Shown: positions 8,053-15,713, counted from the stretch's first letter. The stretch: DNA of 20,257 bases from Rhodocyclaceae bacterium (GCA_016791085.1 JAEUNN010000422.1:1-20257); one strand, 5' to 3'. Made by a program: numbers and translations. The notes: generated by a model not told the origin, from the sequence alone.

Positions 8053-8086
8053 CGCGCGCCGCGCCGGCCGGCAGGCGCGGCGCGCG
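8053..8086 (+). terminator. Strong hairpin after the acetyltransferase gene
   Basis: A perfect 13-bp stem (8053-8065 with 8074-8086) and an 8-base loop, starting 4 bases after the stop codon. It has no U tract, so it may stabilise the 3' end or need Rho rather than act as a classical terminator. Confidence 0.6.
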
Positions 8087-8092
8087 CGCGGC

Positions 8093-8098
8093 TACAAT
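8093..8098 (+). promoter_or_regulatory. -10-like TACAAT before the Tag fusion gene
   Basis: TACAAT in the context GGCTACAATGG lies 42 bases before the ATG. The -35 position falls in the GC-rich hairpin and is not recognisable. The same GGCTACAAT string occurs before the MFS gene. Confidence 0.4.
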
Positions 8099-8139
8099 GG
8101 CCGCTGTTCGCATTTGTTCGTAGTTCCGCAGAGCGGCAC

Positions 8140-9030
8140 ATGGCAAAGCTTCCCGAACCCCCCGGCGGCGATCTGGCCCACGCCTCCGGCCTGGGTCCCA
8201 AATCCGCGCAAATGCTGGCGCGCATAGGCATCACGCGGCTCGCCCAGGTGGCCGAACTGGGCGTGCCGGAAGTGTTGCGCAAATTGCTTGAGGCCGGCCA
8301 GAACCCGACGCTCAACCTCGCCTACGCACTGGCCGGGGCGCTCGAAAACATTCCCTGGCAGCAAGTGGCCCGCAGCCAGCGCGCCACGCTGGGACTGCAG
8401 GTCGCGGCCCTGCGCGAGGCCGCGGCGGCGGCGCGGCAGCCGCGTTGCGCCTGGTGTCTGGCCGATGCCGATTACATTGCCTACCACGACCAGGAATGGG
8501 GCGTGCCCGAGCGCGACGACCACCGCCTGTTCGAATTGCTCACGCTGGAAGGTGCGCAGGCCGGTCTGTCCTGGCTCACCGTGTTGCGCAAGCGCGAAGG
8601 CTACCGCGCGGCTTTCGCGCAATTCGATCCAGTGCGCGTGGCGGCGTTCGGCACGGCCGACGTCGAGGCCATCCTGCAATCTCCGCAAGTCGTGCGCCAC
8701 CGCGGCAAGATCGAATCCACGGTATCCAACGCGCGCGCGGTGCTGGCCGTGCAACAGGAATTCGGCAGTCTGGCCGACTTCCTGTGGGGGTTCGTGGACG
8801 GCAAGCCCATCATCAACCGCTGGCGCAGCCTGGACGAAATTCCCGCCAGCACCGATCGGTCGCAGGCGCTGTCGTGCGCCCTGCGCAAGCGCGGCTTCAA
8901 TTTCGTCGGACCTACCATCTGTTATGCCTTCATGCAGGCGGCCGGGCTGGTGTGCGACCATCTGGTCGATTGTTTCCGCTACCGCGAACTTGCCGGCCGC
9001 GCAGCGCGCCGGCCCGGCCCGCACGCCTGA
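8140..9030 (+). CDS. tag: TfoX C-terminal-like domain fused to DNA-3-methyladenine glycosylase I
   Basis: Residues about 103-285 are a complete Tag enzyme, which excises 3-methyladenine from alkylated DNA. All landmarks keep E. coli spacing: zinc ligands Cys103, His116, His274 and Cys278 (E. coli Cys4, His17, His175, Cys179) and Glu137 in LEGAQAGLSW (E. coli Glu38). E. coli Tag is 187 aa; this protein is 296 aa because of about 95 extra N-terminal residues. That extension (LGPKSAQMLARIGI at 18-31, NPTLNLAYALAGALENIPW at 55-73, then RATLGLQ) reads like the TfoX/Sxy C-terminal domain, a helix-hairpin-helix-like module. The fusion is in one frame from an ATG at 8140 with only a weak ribosome-binding site. 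The extension may aid DNA binding; this is inference. The mutarotase gene follows after 33 bp. Confidence 0.93.
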   Translation: MAKLPEPPGGDLAHASGLGPKSAQMLARIGITRLAQVAELGVPEVLRKLLEAGQNPTLNLAYALAGALENIPWQQVARSQRATLGLQVAALREAAAAARQPRCAWCLADADYIAYHDQEWGVPERDDHRLFELLTLEGAQAGLSWLTVLRKREGYRAAFAQFDPVRVAAFGTADVEAILQSPQVVRHRGKIESTVSNARAVLAVQQEFGSLADFLWGFVDGKPIINRWRSLDEIPASTDRSQALSCALRKRGFNFVGPTICYAFMQAAGLVCDHLVDCFRYRELAGRAARRPGPHA

Positions 9031-9063
9031 TGCCCGGCGCCGCACCCCTATCCGAGACGCACC

Positions 9064-9912
9064 ATGAATCAAGCACAGTTCGAACAAATCCAGGTTCAGG
9101 GCCAGCCGGCCCTGCGCCTGCGTGCGCCGGACGGCGCCGAGGCGCTAATCCTGCAACACGGCGCGCATATCCTGTCCTGGGTGCCGGCCGGCGGCAGCGA
9201 ACGGCTGTACCTTTCCGAACGCGCCGTGCTGGATGGCAAGAGCGCCGTGCGCGGCGGCGTGCCGCTGATTTTTCCGCAGTTTGCCGAGCGCGGGCCCGGC
9301 CCGCGCCACGGCTTCGCGCGCACGCACAGTTGGCAAGCCGTATTGACCCGCGCTGGCCCTGATTTTGCGCTGGCAACCTACAGCTTGCGCTCGGACGACG
9401 CCACGCGCAGCCTGTGGCCGCACGACTTCCTCGCCGAATTCACGCTGAGCGTGGGTGGCCAGCGCCTGGACATGGAATTGTCCATCACCAATACCGGTAC
9501 GCAGCCTTTCCAGTTCAGTAGCGCGCTGCACACCTATCTGCGCGTCGCCGACGTCGAAACCGTGCGGCTGGAAGGTTTGCAGGGCGCACGCTACGAAGCC
9601 CCGGACGCGCCCGGGCGCCGGCGCGACGACGCGCCCGGGCTGATCGTGGATGGGGAAATCGACCGCCTGTACTGTGCCGCGCCCGACACCCTGCTGCTGC
9701 GCGAGCCGCATCGCGCCCTGGCCCTGCAAAGCGCCGGCTTTCCCGACGTGGTGGTATGGAATCCCTGGGAACAGCAGTGCAAGCGCATGGCCGACATGCC
9801 GCCGGACGGATTCCGCCGCATGCTGTGCGTCGAAGCCGCGCTGGCCGCCGCACCGCTGGAACTGGCGCCGCGCGCCGAATGGACCGGGCGCCAGACCTTG
9901 CTGGCGGTCTGA
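9064..9912 (+). CDS. D-hexose-6-phosphate mutarotase (YeaD-like aldose 1-epimerase family)
   Basis: A 282-aa cytosolic enzyme expected to interconvert the alpha and beta anomers of glucose-6-phosphate and similar hexose phosphates. Family landmarks are present: RGGVPLIFPQF (63-73), GPRHGFART with His82, ALHTYLRV with the likely catalytic His156, and LCVEAAL with the likely catalytic Glu257. The FPQF/RHGFAR pattern separates it from galactose mutarotase (GalM). It lies 33 bp after tag with no hairpin between, so the two may be co-transcribed. The glucokinase and glucose-6-phosphate isomerase genes about 5 kb away use the same substrate. Confidence 0.9.
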   Translation: MNQAQFEQIQVQGQPALRLRAPDGAEALILQHGAHILSWVPAGGSERLYLSERAVLDGKSAVRGGVPLIFPQFAERGPGPRHGFARTHSWQAVLTRAGPDFALATYSLRSDDATRSLWPHDFLAEFTLSVGGQRLDMELSITNTGTQPFQFSSALHTYLRVADVETVRLEGLQGARYEAPDAPGRRRDDAPGLIVDGEIDRLYCAAPDTLLLREPHRALALQSAGFPDVVVWNPWEQQCKRMADMPPDGFRRMLCVEAALAAAPLELAPRAEWTGRQTLLAV

Positions 9913-9952
9913 CTGCCAATTCGGTTTCCCAACCCAGCGCCGGCCTGGCGCG

Positions 9953-9972
9953 CGGGCTCAATCCGCAGCCCG
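9953..9972. terminator. Short hairpin between convergent genes
   Basis: CGGGCT and AGCCCG (9953-9958 with 9967-9972) form a 6-bp stem with an 8-base loop in the 73-bp gap between the mutarotase stop and the regulator stop. It is a possible bidirectional terminator without a U tract. Confidence 0.3.
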
Positions 9973-9985
9973 GGACGAAAACCGC

Positions 9986-11863
9986 CTACCGGACAGGCCG
10001 GATACGATAATCCCGAAGTTTTTTGTAAAGCGTGGCGCGCGCGATCGACAAGTCTTTCGCCGCCGCAGAAACATTTCCGCGGTGCCTGGCAAGTGCTTCG
10101 CGTATAACCAAAGCCTCTGCGGCATCGAGCGCGCGCGCGGGCGATTCAGGCGGCGCTGCACCGCGATCGGACAAGTCCGCCGCAAGGTGCGGCACATCGA
10201 TCACGCCGTGCGGACATACGGCCGCCGCAACCTTCAGCACTTGAGCCAGTTGCCGGATATTGCCGGGCCAGTCGCAGTCCTGCAAAATTTGCAGGGCCTT
10301 GGCGGTCAGTCGCGGTGCGTTGCCGTTGGGCAGCCTGATCGTGGCCAGGATGCGATCGACCACACACAGAAAATCGGATCGCCCGTTCAAATCCGGCAGA
10401 CCTAGCCGCAATCCCAGCACGCGATAAAACAAATCTTCGCGAAACGCGCCGCACTGCACCATGGCGCGCAAATCCCGGTGGGTGGCGGAAACCAATGAAA
10501 AGTCGGTGCCGTATTCGTGCGCCCCGCCGACACGGCACACCTTGCGTTCCTGCAGCACGCGCAACAGGCGTGACTGAAGTTCGTAAGGCATGTCGCCAAG
10601 TTCGTCCAGAAACAGGGTACCGCCGTCCGCCTGCTGCAATTTGCCGACCATGCCCTTGGGTGCCGCGCCGGTGAATGCTCCGGGTTCATAGCCGAATAGT
10701 TCGGATTCGATCAGCGCGGCCGGGATTGATGCGCAGTTGATCGCGATGAACGGGCCGCGTGCGCGCGGACCATGGGCGTGCAGCCACTTCGCCAATTCTT
10801 CCTTGCCGGTGCCGGTACGACCATTCAGGAGAATCGGCACGTCGCGGCGGAATGCTTTCAGCAGCCCCTGCACTTTCGGCTCCAGTTCCGGAGGAAGCAG
10901 ATCACAGCGGGGCAATTCCTCGCGCCTCGGGAGCGCGATCGCGGCTTCCGGACGGTCCGTTCCGGCATGCATGCGTATGCACAGTAACAAGCCCTCACGG
11001 TTACGCAAGGTGAGCAGGCCGCTCGTGCCGGTGCGCAGACGGTCCAGCACGATACCGAAGCGTACGCCGAACAGATCGGCAAACTCTGCACGCAGCACCC
11101 GCTCCATGCACAGCAAGTCGCGCGCCTGGCGGTTGGAGCCGACCAGAACGCCATCCTGCGACAGTGCCAGCACGCCCGCTCCCGTCACGCAATTGGCAAG
11201 CGCAAGGGATACGTCCAGACAAATGCTGTCCGGAATGGCTTCGATCAGGCCGGCTTCGATGTGATGCGACGTTTCCTCTACCGCCGCCGCCACGCCGGCC
11301 GGTCCCCCGAGATAGTGACGCGATGCATTGACGACGCCCAGGAGGCCACCCTGCGGATCAAAAATCGGCGCCGACGAACAAGTAAATTGGGCGGCCTCGT
11401 CCAGGAAATGCTCGTGACCGGAAATCACCACGGTACGTTCTTCCGCCATGGCGCAAGCGGGCCCGGTGGTGCCGGCGGCGGACTCGCCCAGATTGACGCC
11501 CGGGCGGAATGCCATCTTGAGGCCGCGGAAGCGGGGATAGTCCGGCCGCAGCGTTGAAACCACCGTTCCGCTGCCGTCTATGAAAGAAACCGCCCATTCG
11601 TCCTGATCGAGCATGGCGGCCAGACATTCAAGCTTCGGCAGTGCGCGCACCAGCACCGCGTGATGCTGTTCTTCCAGTTGCTTTCTGGCGGTACCGGCGA
11701 CGGGATTGAATATCACCTTGTCGCGGATGCTGCGGCCTATGCGTAGCGAACGCGCCCAGGAGCGCGCCACGACACTGGGTACGGCATCGTCGGGCAAGGC
11801 GCATCCTTCCGCAAGAAGGCGCCGTGCCAAATCCATGCGGTTGCCCCCCCATTCACTCGCCAC
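9986..11863 (-). CDS. AcoR-like sigma-54-dependent transcriptional activator
   Basis: A 625-aa three-domain enhancer-binding protein. N-terminal: an AcoR-type region (VVARSWARSLRIG at 31-43) and a GAF sensor domain (about 65-190, with SGHEHFLDEAAQFTCSSAPIFD at about 148-169). Central: a sigma-54 AAA+ domain with Walker A GRTGTGKE (348-355), an intact GAFTGA loop (395-400) that contacts sigma-54, Walker B GGTLFLDELGD (414-424) and Arg residues in FREDLFYR (474-481). C-terminal: a Fis-type helix-turn-helix (GNVSAAAKDLSIARATLYKKL, about 596-616). The GTG start at 11863 has AGGGGGAG upstream; an ATG nine codons later is also possible. It diverges from an outer-membrane protein gene that has a -24/-12 promoter, its likely target. 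The ligand is unknown; no aco genes are present. Confidence 0.93.
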   Translation of the reverse strand: MASEWGGNRMDLARRLLAEGCALPDDAVPSVVARSWARSLRIGRSIRDKVIFNPVAGTARKQLEEQHHAVLVRALPKLECLAAMLDQDEWAVSFIDGSGTVVSTLRPDYPRFRGLKMAFRPGVNLGESAAGTTGPACAMAEERTVVISGHEHFLDEAAQFTCSSAPIFDPQGGLLGVVNASRHYLGGPAGVAAAVEETSHHIEAGLIEAIPDSICLDVSLALANCVTGAGVLALSQDGVLVGSNRQARDLLCMERVLRAEFADLFGVRFGIVLDRLRTGTSGLLTLRNREGLLLCIRMHAGTDRPEAAIALPRREELPRCDLLPPELEPKVQGLLKAFRRDVPILLNGRTGTGKEELAKWLHAHGPRARGPFIAINCASIPAALIESELFGYEPGAFTGAAPKGMVGKLQQADGGTLFLDELGDMPYELQSRLLRVLQERKVCRVGGAHEYGTDFSLVSATHRDLRAMVQCGAFREDLFYRVLGLRLGLPDLNGRSDFLCVVDRILATIRLPNGNAPRLTAKALQILQDCDWPGNIRQLAQVLKVAAAVCPHGVIDVPHLAADLSDRGAAPPESPARALDAAEALVIREALARHRGNVSAAAKDLSIARATLYKKLRDYRIRPVR

Positions 11864-11918
11864 GCTCCACTCCCCCTGTCTAGTTATTAGTCAACGCTGA
11901 ACGAATCCTGGACATTCT

Positions 11919-11971
11919 CCAAGCGGCGGCTAGCGCCAAATTTTCCCGCTGCACTCCGTCCCAAGCGGAGT
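11919..11971. promoter_or_regulatory. Candidate upstream activator sites
   Basis: CCAAGCGG occurs twice in direct orientation, at 11919-11926 and 11961-11968. The copies are 42 bp apart, four turns of B-DNA. The second copy lies inside the dyad ACTCCG-N7-CGGAGT (11953-11971). They sit about 65-120 bp before the predicted sigma-54 start, where enhancer-binding proteins usually bind. Binding by the adjacent AcoR-like protein is inferred. Confidence 0.5.
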
Positions 11972-12010
11972 TCTTATTTAAGTTCAGTATGTTGGACGGG
12001 TTTGCAGATT

Positions 12011-12026
12011 TGGCACAAGTTTTGCC
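12011..12026 (+). promoter_or_regulatory. Sigma-54 (-24/-12) promoter
   Basis: TGGCACAAGTTTTGCC matches the consensus TGGCAC-N5-TTGCW at every core position, except C for A/T at the last base. The GG (12012-12013) and GC (12024-12025) are separated by exactly 10 bp. Transcription should start near 12037, giving a leader of about 67 bases. The divergent gene encodes a sigma-54 activator with an intact GAFTGA loop. Confidence 0.88.
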
Positions 12027-12037
12027 ATCGGGTGTTA

Positions 12038-12080
12038 CGGACACGGAAGCCAGCTTTTCACATTTTCCAACCCGTGTCCG
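12038..12080 (+). promoter_or_regulatory. Leader hairpin of the outer-membrane protein mRNA
   Basis: CGGACACGG (12038-12046) and CCGTGTCCG (12072-12080) are a perfect 9-bp inverted repeat with a 25-base loop. It begins almost exactly at the predicted transcript 5' end. The right arm also belongs to a second dyad, GTGTC-C-GACAC (12074-12084). It could protect the 5' end or tune translation; the function is unknown. Confidence 0.45.
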
Positions 12081-12091
12081 ACACAACGATC

Positions 12092-12097
12092 AGGAGG
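12092..12097 (+). promoter_or_regulatory. Ribosome-binding site AGGAGG
   Basis: A perfect Shine-Dalgarno six bases before the ATG at 12104. It fixes that start and excludes the longer open frame from 12002, which would begin upstream of the predicted transcript. Confidence 0.9.
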
Positions 12098-12103
12098 TTA
12101 ATC

Positions 12104-12982
12104 ATGCGTTTTGCCCGCATCTGCAAAGTTGCCGCCTTATTGGCGGTGGCCTTCGCTTCATGTCCGACCCCGGCGCTGGACGCCGACGCAGGCGATTATA
12201 CGGCTCTGCCGGCGGGGACCAATCTGGCGCTGGTGTATTTCCAGCATGCCACACGCGATGAGTTTTACGTGAATGGCAACAAGGCGCCGGGGCGGAACCG
12301 GCTGGATTCGGACGTGGGCATTCTGCGCGGCGTCCACTTCATGGATCTCGGCGGATACATCGTGGACCCGCAATTCGTGCTGCCCTTCGGCAAGCTCAAG
12401 GCCAAGGACGATCTTTCCGCGCTTGGCGACACCAGCGGGGTCGGAGATCTCATTCTGGGCGCCACCTTGTGGCTCGTGAACAAGCCCACGACGAACACCT
12501 ATTTCGGTGTGACGCCATGGCTATACGCGCCAACCGGCAGCTACGACAAGAACCGTGCGTTGAACCTGGGCGAGAACCGCTGGAGGTATGCACTACAGGC
12601 CGGGTTCATTACGGGCTTGACCGACAAGCTGTTGCTGGACCTCATAGGCGACGTTACATGGTTCGGCAAGAACGATGATTTCGGGCCCACCGGGGCGACC
12701 TTGAAACAACGCGCCATGTACGAATTTCAGGCCTACTTGCGCTACCAGCTCACGCCCACCTGGGATGTCCGGATGGGCGCGCTGCACTACAGCGGCGGTG
12801 AAACCGAGGTGAATGGAGTCATGCAGAACGACCGCACGCGCACGACCAAATTCACCGTCGGCAGCGCGGTATTCGTTACGCCGAAAATACAGTTGATCGC
12901 CAATTACGGACAGGATGGCTCGGTCCGCAACGGTTTGCGTGAAAACAATCGGCTGAATCTGCGCTTCCTGACGGTGTTCTGA
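12104..12982 (+). CDS. Outer-membrane protein of the 'MetA-pathway of phenol degradation' (SphA-like) family
   Basis: A 292-aa predicted outer-membrane beta-barrel. The N-terminus is a Sec signal peptide (positive MRFARICK, hydrophobic AALLAVAFAS, cleavage likely near residues 24-30). The body has alternating amphipathic strands and the pattern GVGDLILGATLWLV...YFGVTPWLYAPTGSYDKNRALNLGENRW, typical of the Phenol_MetA_deg family. It ends in Phe (LRFLTVF), the usual barrel-assembly signal. Such proteins often sit in aromatic or hydrocarbon catabolic operons and are thought to help uptake, but transport has been shown for few. Here no catabolic enzyme follows; the gene stands alone behind a sigma-54 promoter. 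Family assignment is good; the substrate is unknown. Confidence 0.85.
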   Translation: MRFARICKVAALLAVAFASCPTPALDADAGDYTALPAGTNLALVYFQHATRDEFYVNGNKAPGRNRLDSDVGILRGVHFMDLGGYIVDPQFVLPFGKLKAKDDLSALGDTSGVGDLILGATLWLVNKPTTNTYFGVTPWLYAPTGSYDKNRALNLGENRWRYALQAGFITGLTDKLLLDLIGDVTWFGKNDDFGPTGATLKQRAMYEFQAYLRYQLTPTWDVRMGALHYSGGETEVNGVMQNDRTRTTKFTVGSAVFVTPKIQLIANYGQDGSVRNGLRENNRLNLRFLTVF

Positions 12983-12997
12983 GCGCGCAACATTCCC

Positions 12998-13021
12998 GGC
13001 GGGCGCCACGTGCGCCCCGCC
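12998..13021 (+). terminator. GC-rich hairpin after the outer-membrane protein gene
   Basis: GGCGGGCGC (12998-13006) pairs with GCGCCCCGCC (13012-13021) around the loop CACGT, with one bulged C. It starts 15 bases after the stop. No U tract follows directly. Confidence 0.5.
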
Positions 13022-13075
13022 GCGGCCGGGCTGGAAGGTCATGCGGCCTCGAACTCCGGCCAGGGATAACCTGAT

Positions 13076-13130
13076 TTTTTACTTTAGAAGTAACATGTAT
13101 ATTACTGATTAATAACGAGTTAAGTAAAAA
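13076..13130. repeat. Nested inverted repeats TTACTT/AAGTAA
   Basis: TTTTTACTT (13076-13084) is the exact inverse of AAGTAAAAA (13122-13130). Inside lie TTACTT-TAG-AAGTAA (13079-13093) and AGTAA-N8-TTACT (13089-13106). The block is far more AT-rich than its surroundings. It could be a protein-binding cluster, a small RNA element or a mobile-DNA scar. Confidence 0.5.
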
Positions 13131-13289
13131 CCGCCGAGGCCGGACGCAGACACTCGTTGCGACCTGGAAGCACGGCCACCGGCAATCCCAATCCTAACAT
13201 TCGACATTAACAGTCTGCAATAACCTATTGAGTTTAAGCATATTTATGTCGTTCATCGTGCGACAAATGCGCATCGCGCGGTCGCGCCA

Positions 13290-14534
13290 CTAGCGCGCGC
13301 CAGCACCGCCGTGCCGCGCTTCGCGCGTCCCTATGCCCAACGCGCAACTGAGCGCGGAAAACTGCGCCAGTGCGGCGCCGGCCAGCACCCAGGAGGGGTG
13401 GCCGCCGTCCAGGAAATAGCCAAAAATCAGCGGCGCGATGGCAAACCCCAGGTCCAGCCCGGAATACACGAAGCCATATATGCGCCCATACGCCGCCTGG
13501 CCGAATTTGCCGGTGGCGGCCTTGCGCACCAGCATGTCGCGCGAAGGCATGGCGAAGCCATTGCAGAAGCCCATCACGGCAAACAGGGGGGTGATGCTCC
13601 AGTCCGGCGGCTGGGCGCTCGCCAGCACCAGGCCCAGCGCGGCCGCGGACGCCAGCGCCAGGGCGATCACGCGGTCCTGGCGCTCGGTCCCGGCCACGAA
13701 AAAGCCGCCCGCAAACACGCCCGCCGCACCCGCCAGCAGAAATGCCGACAAAGCCGTGGTCCCGAGCGCGAGCGACACGGCGTACAGCTTCTGCAGCACC
13801 GTGGGGCCGAAATTCTGCAAGCCCGATACGGCAGAGGTCGCCAGCAGGAAAAAGCCGAAGCACATCCAGATGACCGGCACGCGCAAGAACGCCAAGGCGC
13901 CGGCCGTGGGCGCCGCAGCGCGCGCGTCGGCCGGCTCATGCGCCTCGATCGCATCGATCAGCGCATGCCGGCGCCACACCAGCACAGCCAGCGCCGCCAC
14001 GGCCACGGCCGCCGCCGCCGCCGCCGCGAAGCGCCAGCCGCCCCATACGGCACCGGCAACCAGGCAGGGCGGCGCCGCGGCCCAGCCCAGATTGCCGGAC
14101 AAGCCGTGCATGGAAAATGCGTGGCCCAGGCGCACTTTGGAAACACGGCGGTTGAGCAGGCTGAAGTCGGCCGGATGGAACACCGAATTGCCCAGCCCGG
14201 CCAGTGCCGCGACCAGGAACAGCGCGCCATAGGAATTGGCGGCCGCCAGACTTAGCGCCGCCGCGACGAACAGCAGCAGGCCCGCGCACAGCACGCGAAA
14301 GGCGCCCGCCCGGTCCACGACGAAGCCGGCCAGCGCCTGACCGGTGCCGGACACGATGAAAAACATGCTCATGAGCGCGCCGGCCTGCGCGAAATTGATG
14401 CCGAACTCCTGCATGAGCCAGGGGAACAGCGGCGGCAGCAACAGGTGGAAAAAATGCGAGGCGCCATGCACCAGGCCGATTACCGCGATAACTTCGAATT
14501 CACGGCGGGGGGTAGTCAAACTGGCGGTAGTCAT
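13290..14534 (-). CDS. MFS transporter, probable efflux permease
   Basis: A 414-aa major facilitator with about 12 hydrophobic segments spread over the whole length and a short central loop around residue 200 (IDAIEAHEPADARAAAPTAG). The N-terminal half has GLVHGASHFFHLLLPPLFPWL and, after helix 2, GFVVDRAGAFRVL, which fits the loop 2-3 motif of the family. The tone is that of drug or fosmidomycin-resistance-type exporters, but no substrate can be assigned. The ATG at 14534 (MTTASLTTPRRE) is preferred over the open frame further upstream because helix 1 follows it at the usual distance. It is divergent from glk and convergent with the outer-membrane protein gene. Confidence 0.88.
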   Translation of the reverse strand: MTTASLTTPRREFEVIAVIGLVHGASHFFHLLLPPLFPWLMQEFGINFAQAGALMSMFFIVSGTGQALAGFVVDRAGAFRVLCAGLLLFVAAALSLAAANSYGALFLVAALAGLGNSVFHPADFSLLNRRVSKVRLGHAFSMHGLSGNLGWAAAPPCLVAGAVWGGWRFAAAAAAAVAVAALAVLVWRRHALIDAIEAHEPADARAAAPTAGALAFLRVPVIWMCFGFFLLATSAVSGLQNFGPTVLQKLYAVSLALGTTALSAFLLAGAAGVFAGGFFVAGTERQDRVIALALASAAALGLVLASAQPPDWSITPLFAVMGFCNGFAMPSRDMLVRKAATGKFGQAAYGRIYGFVYSGLDLGFAIAPLIFGYFLDGGHPSWVLAGAALAQFSALSCALGIGTREARHGGAGAR

Positions 14535-14566
14535 GCGGGACACGATGCCTGGAACGCAGAGCTGCG

Positions 14567-14572
14567 ATTGTA
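14567..14572 (-). promoter_or_regulatory. -10-like TACAAT before the MFS gene
   Basis: TACAAT on the minus strand, in the context GGCTACAATCG, 33 bases before the ATG at 14534. The -35 is unclear. Confidence 0.4.
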
Positions 14573-14698
14573 GCCAGTGCGGCCGCGCACGGCGGGCCAC
14601 AAATTGCGCCCTGCCCGCGCCAGCGCGCGCAATCCGGTTCATACTTGCGTGCCGGCAGTCGCCGGCTTTCGTTTTACCTCCCTGGATCACGCCGCAAC

Positions 14699-15670
14699 AT
14701 GTCCTCGCATACTGACGAACTCGCCCTGGTTGGCGACATAGGCGGCAGCAACGCGCGTTTTGCGCTGGTCGACGCAGGCCTGGTGCCGCGCGCCGAACGC
14801 TCTTTGCCCTGCGCGGATTTTCCCGACGTGGTGGCGGCCGCGCGCGCCTATCTGGCCGACGCCGGCGCCACGCCGCGGCGCGCCTGCCTGGCCGTGGCTA
14901 CTCCCATCATCGGCGATCAGGTCAGTTTCACGAACAGTCCCTGGCAATTTTCGATCGAATCGACGCGCGCCGCGCTGGGGCTGGAGCGCCTGTTGCTCAT
15001 CAACGATTTCACCGCCCAGGCCTGGGCCTTGCCGCATCTGAAGGCGTCCGACCTGCGCAAGGTGGGCGGCGGCAGGCAGGTGCCGGGCGCGCCTCTGGGC
15101 GTGCTCGGACCCGGCACCGGGCTGGGTGTATCCGGGCTCGTCCCGGCCGGCAAATCCTGGGCCGCACTGCAAGGCGAAGGCGGCCACGCCAGCTACAGCC
15201 CCGCCAACGACTACGAAGCCAGCATATTGCGCGCGGTATGGCGGCACCACCCGCACGTTTCCTGCGAGCGGCTCGTGTCCGGCATGGGACTGCCCTACCT
15301 GTACCAGGCCATGGCGGCGCTGGAAGGCCGCCTGGGCGAAGCACCGGCCGCCGCCGCCATCACCGAGGCGGCCCTGACCGGCACCGACACGCTGTGCCAC
15401 AGCGTGCTCAACACCTTCTGCGCCATGCTCGGCACGGTGGCCGGCAACCTCGCGCTCACGCTGGGCGCGCGCGGAGGCATATATATCGCAGGCGGCATCG
15501 TGCCGCGCCTGGGCGATTTTTTCCTGCGTTCGCCGTTTCGCGAGCGCTTCGAAGCCAAAGGCCGCTATCAGGCCTATCTGTCGGAAATTCCGACCTATGT
15601 GATCCAGTCCAACTCGTCCGGCCTGCTGGGTGCCGCCTGGGCGCTCTACAACGGCAATTCGCCGCATTGA
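14699..15670 (+). CDS. glk: Glucokinase
   Basis: ATP-dependent glucokinase of the proteobacterial Glk family, 323 aa (E. coli 321 aa), converting cytosolic glucose to glucose-6-phosphate. Seen: the phosphate-binding DIGGSNARF (13-21), LLLINDFTAQAWAL with the catalytic base Asp103 (98-111), GPGTGLG (137-143), GEGGHASYSP for sugar binding, and the C-terminal GGIYIAGGIVPR adenosine motif. The ATG at 14699 gives the normal N-terminus; the upstream ribosome-binding site is weak. pgi follows 96 bp later on the same strand and uses its product. A strong hairpin lies between them, so read-through may be partial. Confidence 0.95.
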   Translation: MSSHTDELALVGDIGGSNARFALVDAGLVPRAERSLPCADFPDVVAAARAYLADAGATPRRACLAVATPIIGDQVSFTNSPWQFSIESTRAALGLERLLLINDFTAQAWALPHLKASDLRKVGGGRQVPGAPLGVLGPGTGLGVSGLVPAGKSWAALQGEGGHASYSPANDYEASILRAVWRHHPHVSCERLVSGMGLPYLYQAMAALEGRLGEAPAAAAITEAALTGTDTLCHSVLNTFCAMLGTVAGNLALTLGARGGIYIAGGIVPRLGDFFLRSPFRERFEAKGRYQAYLSEIPTYVIQSNSSGLLGAAWALYNGNSPH

Positions 15671-15678
15671 GCGGCCCC

Positions 15679-15713
15679 GGCGGCCGCGCCGCCGCCGCCA
15701 CAGCGCGGCCGCC
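15679..15713 (+). terminator. Intercistronic hairpin between glk and pgi
   Basis: A perfect 11-bp GC stem (15679-15689 with 15703-15713) with a 13-base loop, 8 bases after the glk stop. Without a U tract it may be a partial terminator or an mRNA-stabilising element that sets unequal expression of glk and pgi. Confidence 0.5.

Larger units (their letters stand above)
12983..13289. other. Convergent intergenic region with an AT-rich dyad cluster
   Basis: This 307-bp stretch lies between two gene 3' ends and has no credible coding frame. Besides the hairpin at 12998-13021 it holds an AT-rich island at about 13071-13130, where TTACTT/AAGTAA half-sites recur in alternating orientation. The rest (13131-13289) has mixed composition with nothing recognisable. 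Confidence 0.6.

Noticed and set aside
11889..11894. TTGACT as a -35 for the activator gene
   Set aside because: A -10 at normal spacing would fall on the ribosome-binding site, and no -10-like hexamer is there.
12002..12103. Longer start for the outer-membrane protein
   Set aside because: The upstream codons cover the sigma-54 promoter and would remove the signal peptide from the N-terminus; AGGAGG marks ATG 12104.
13131..13289. tRNA or other structured RNA gene
   Set aside because: No cloverleaf, T-loop GTTCGAATC-like sequence or CCA end was visible on either strand.
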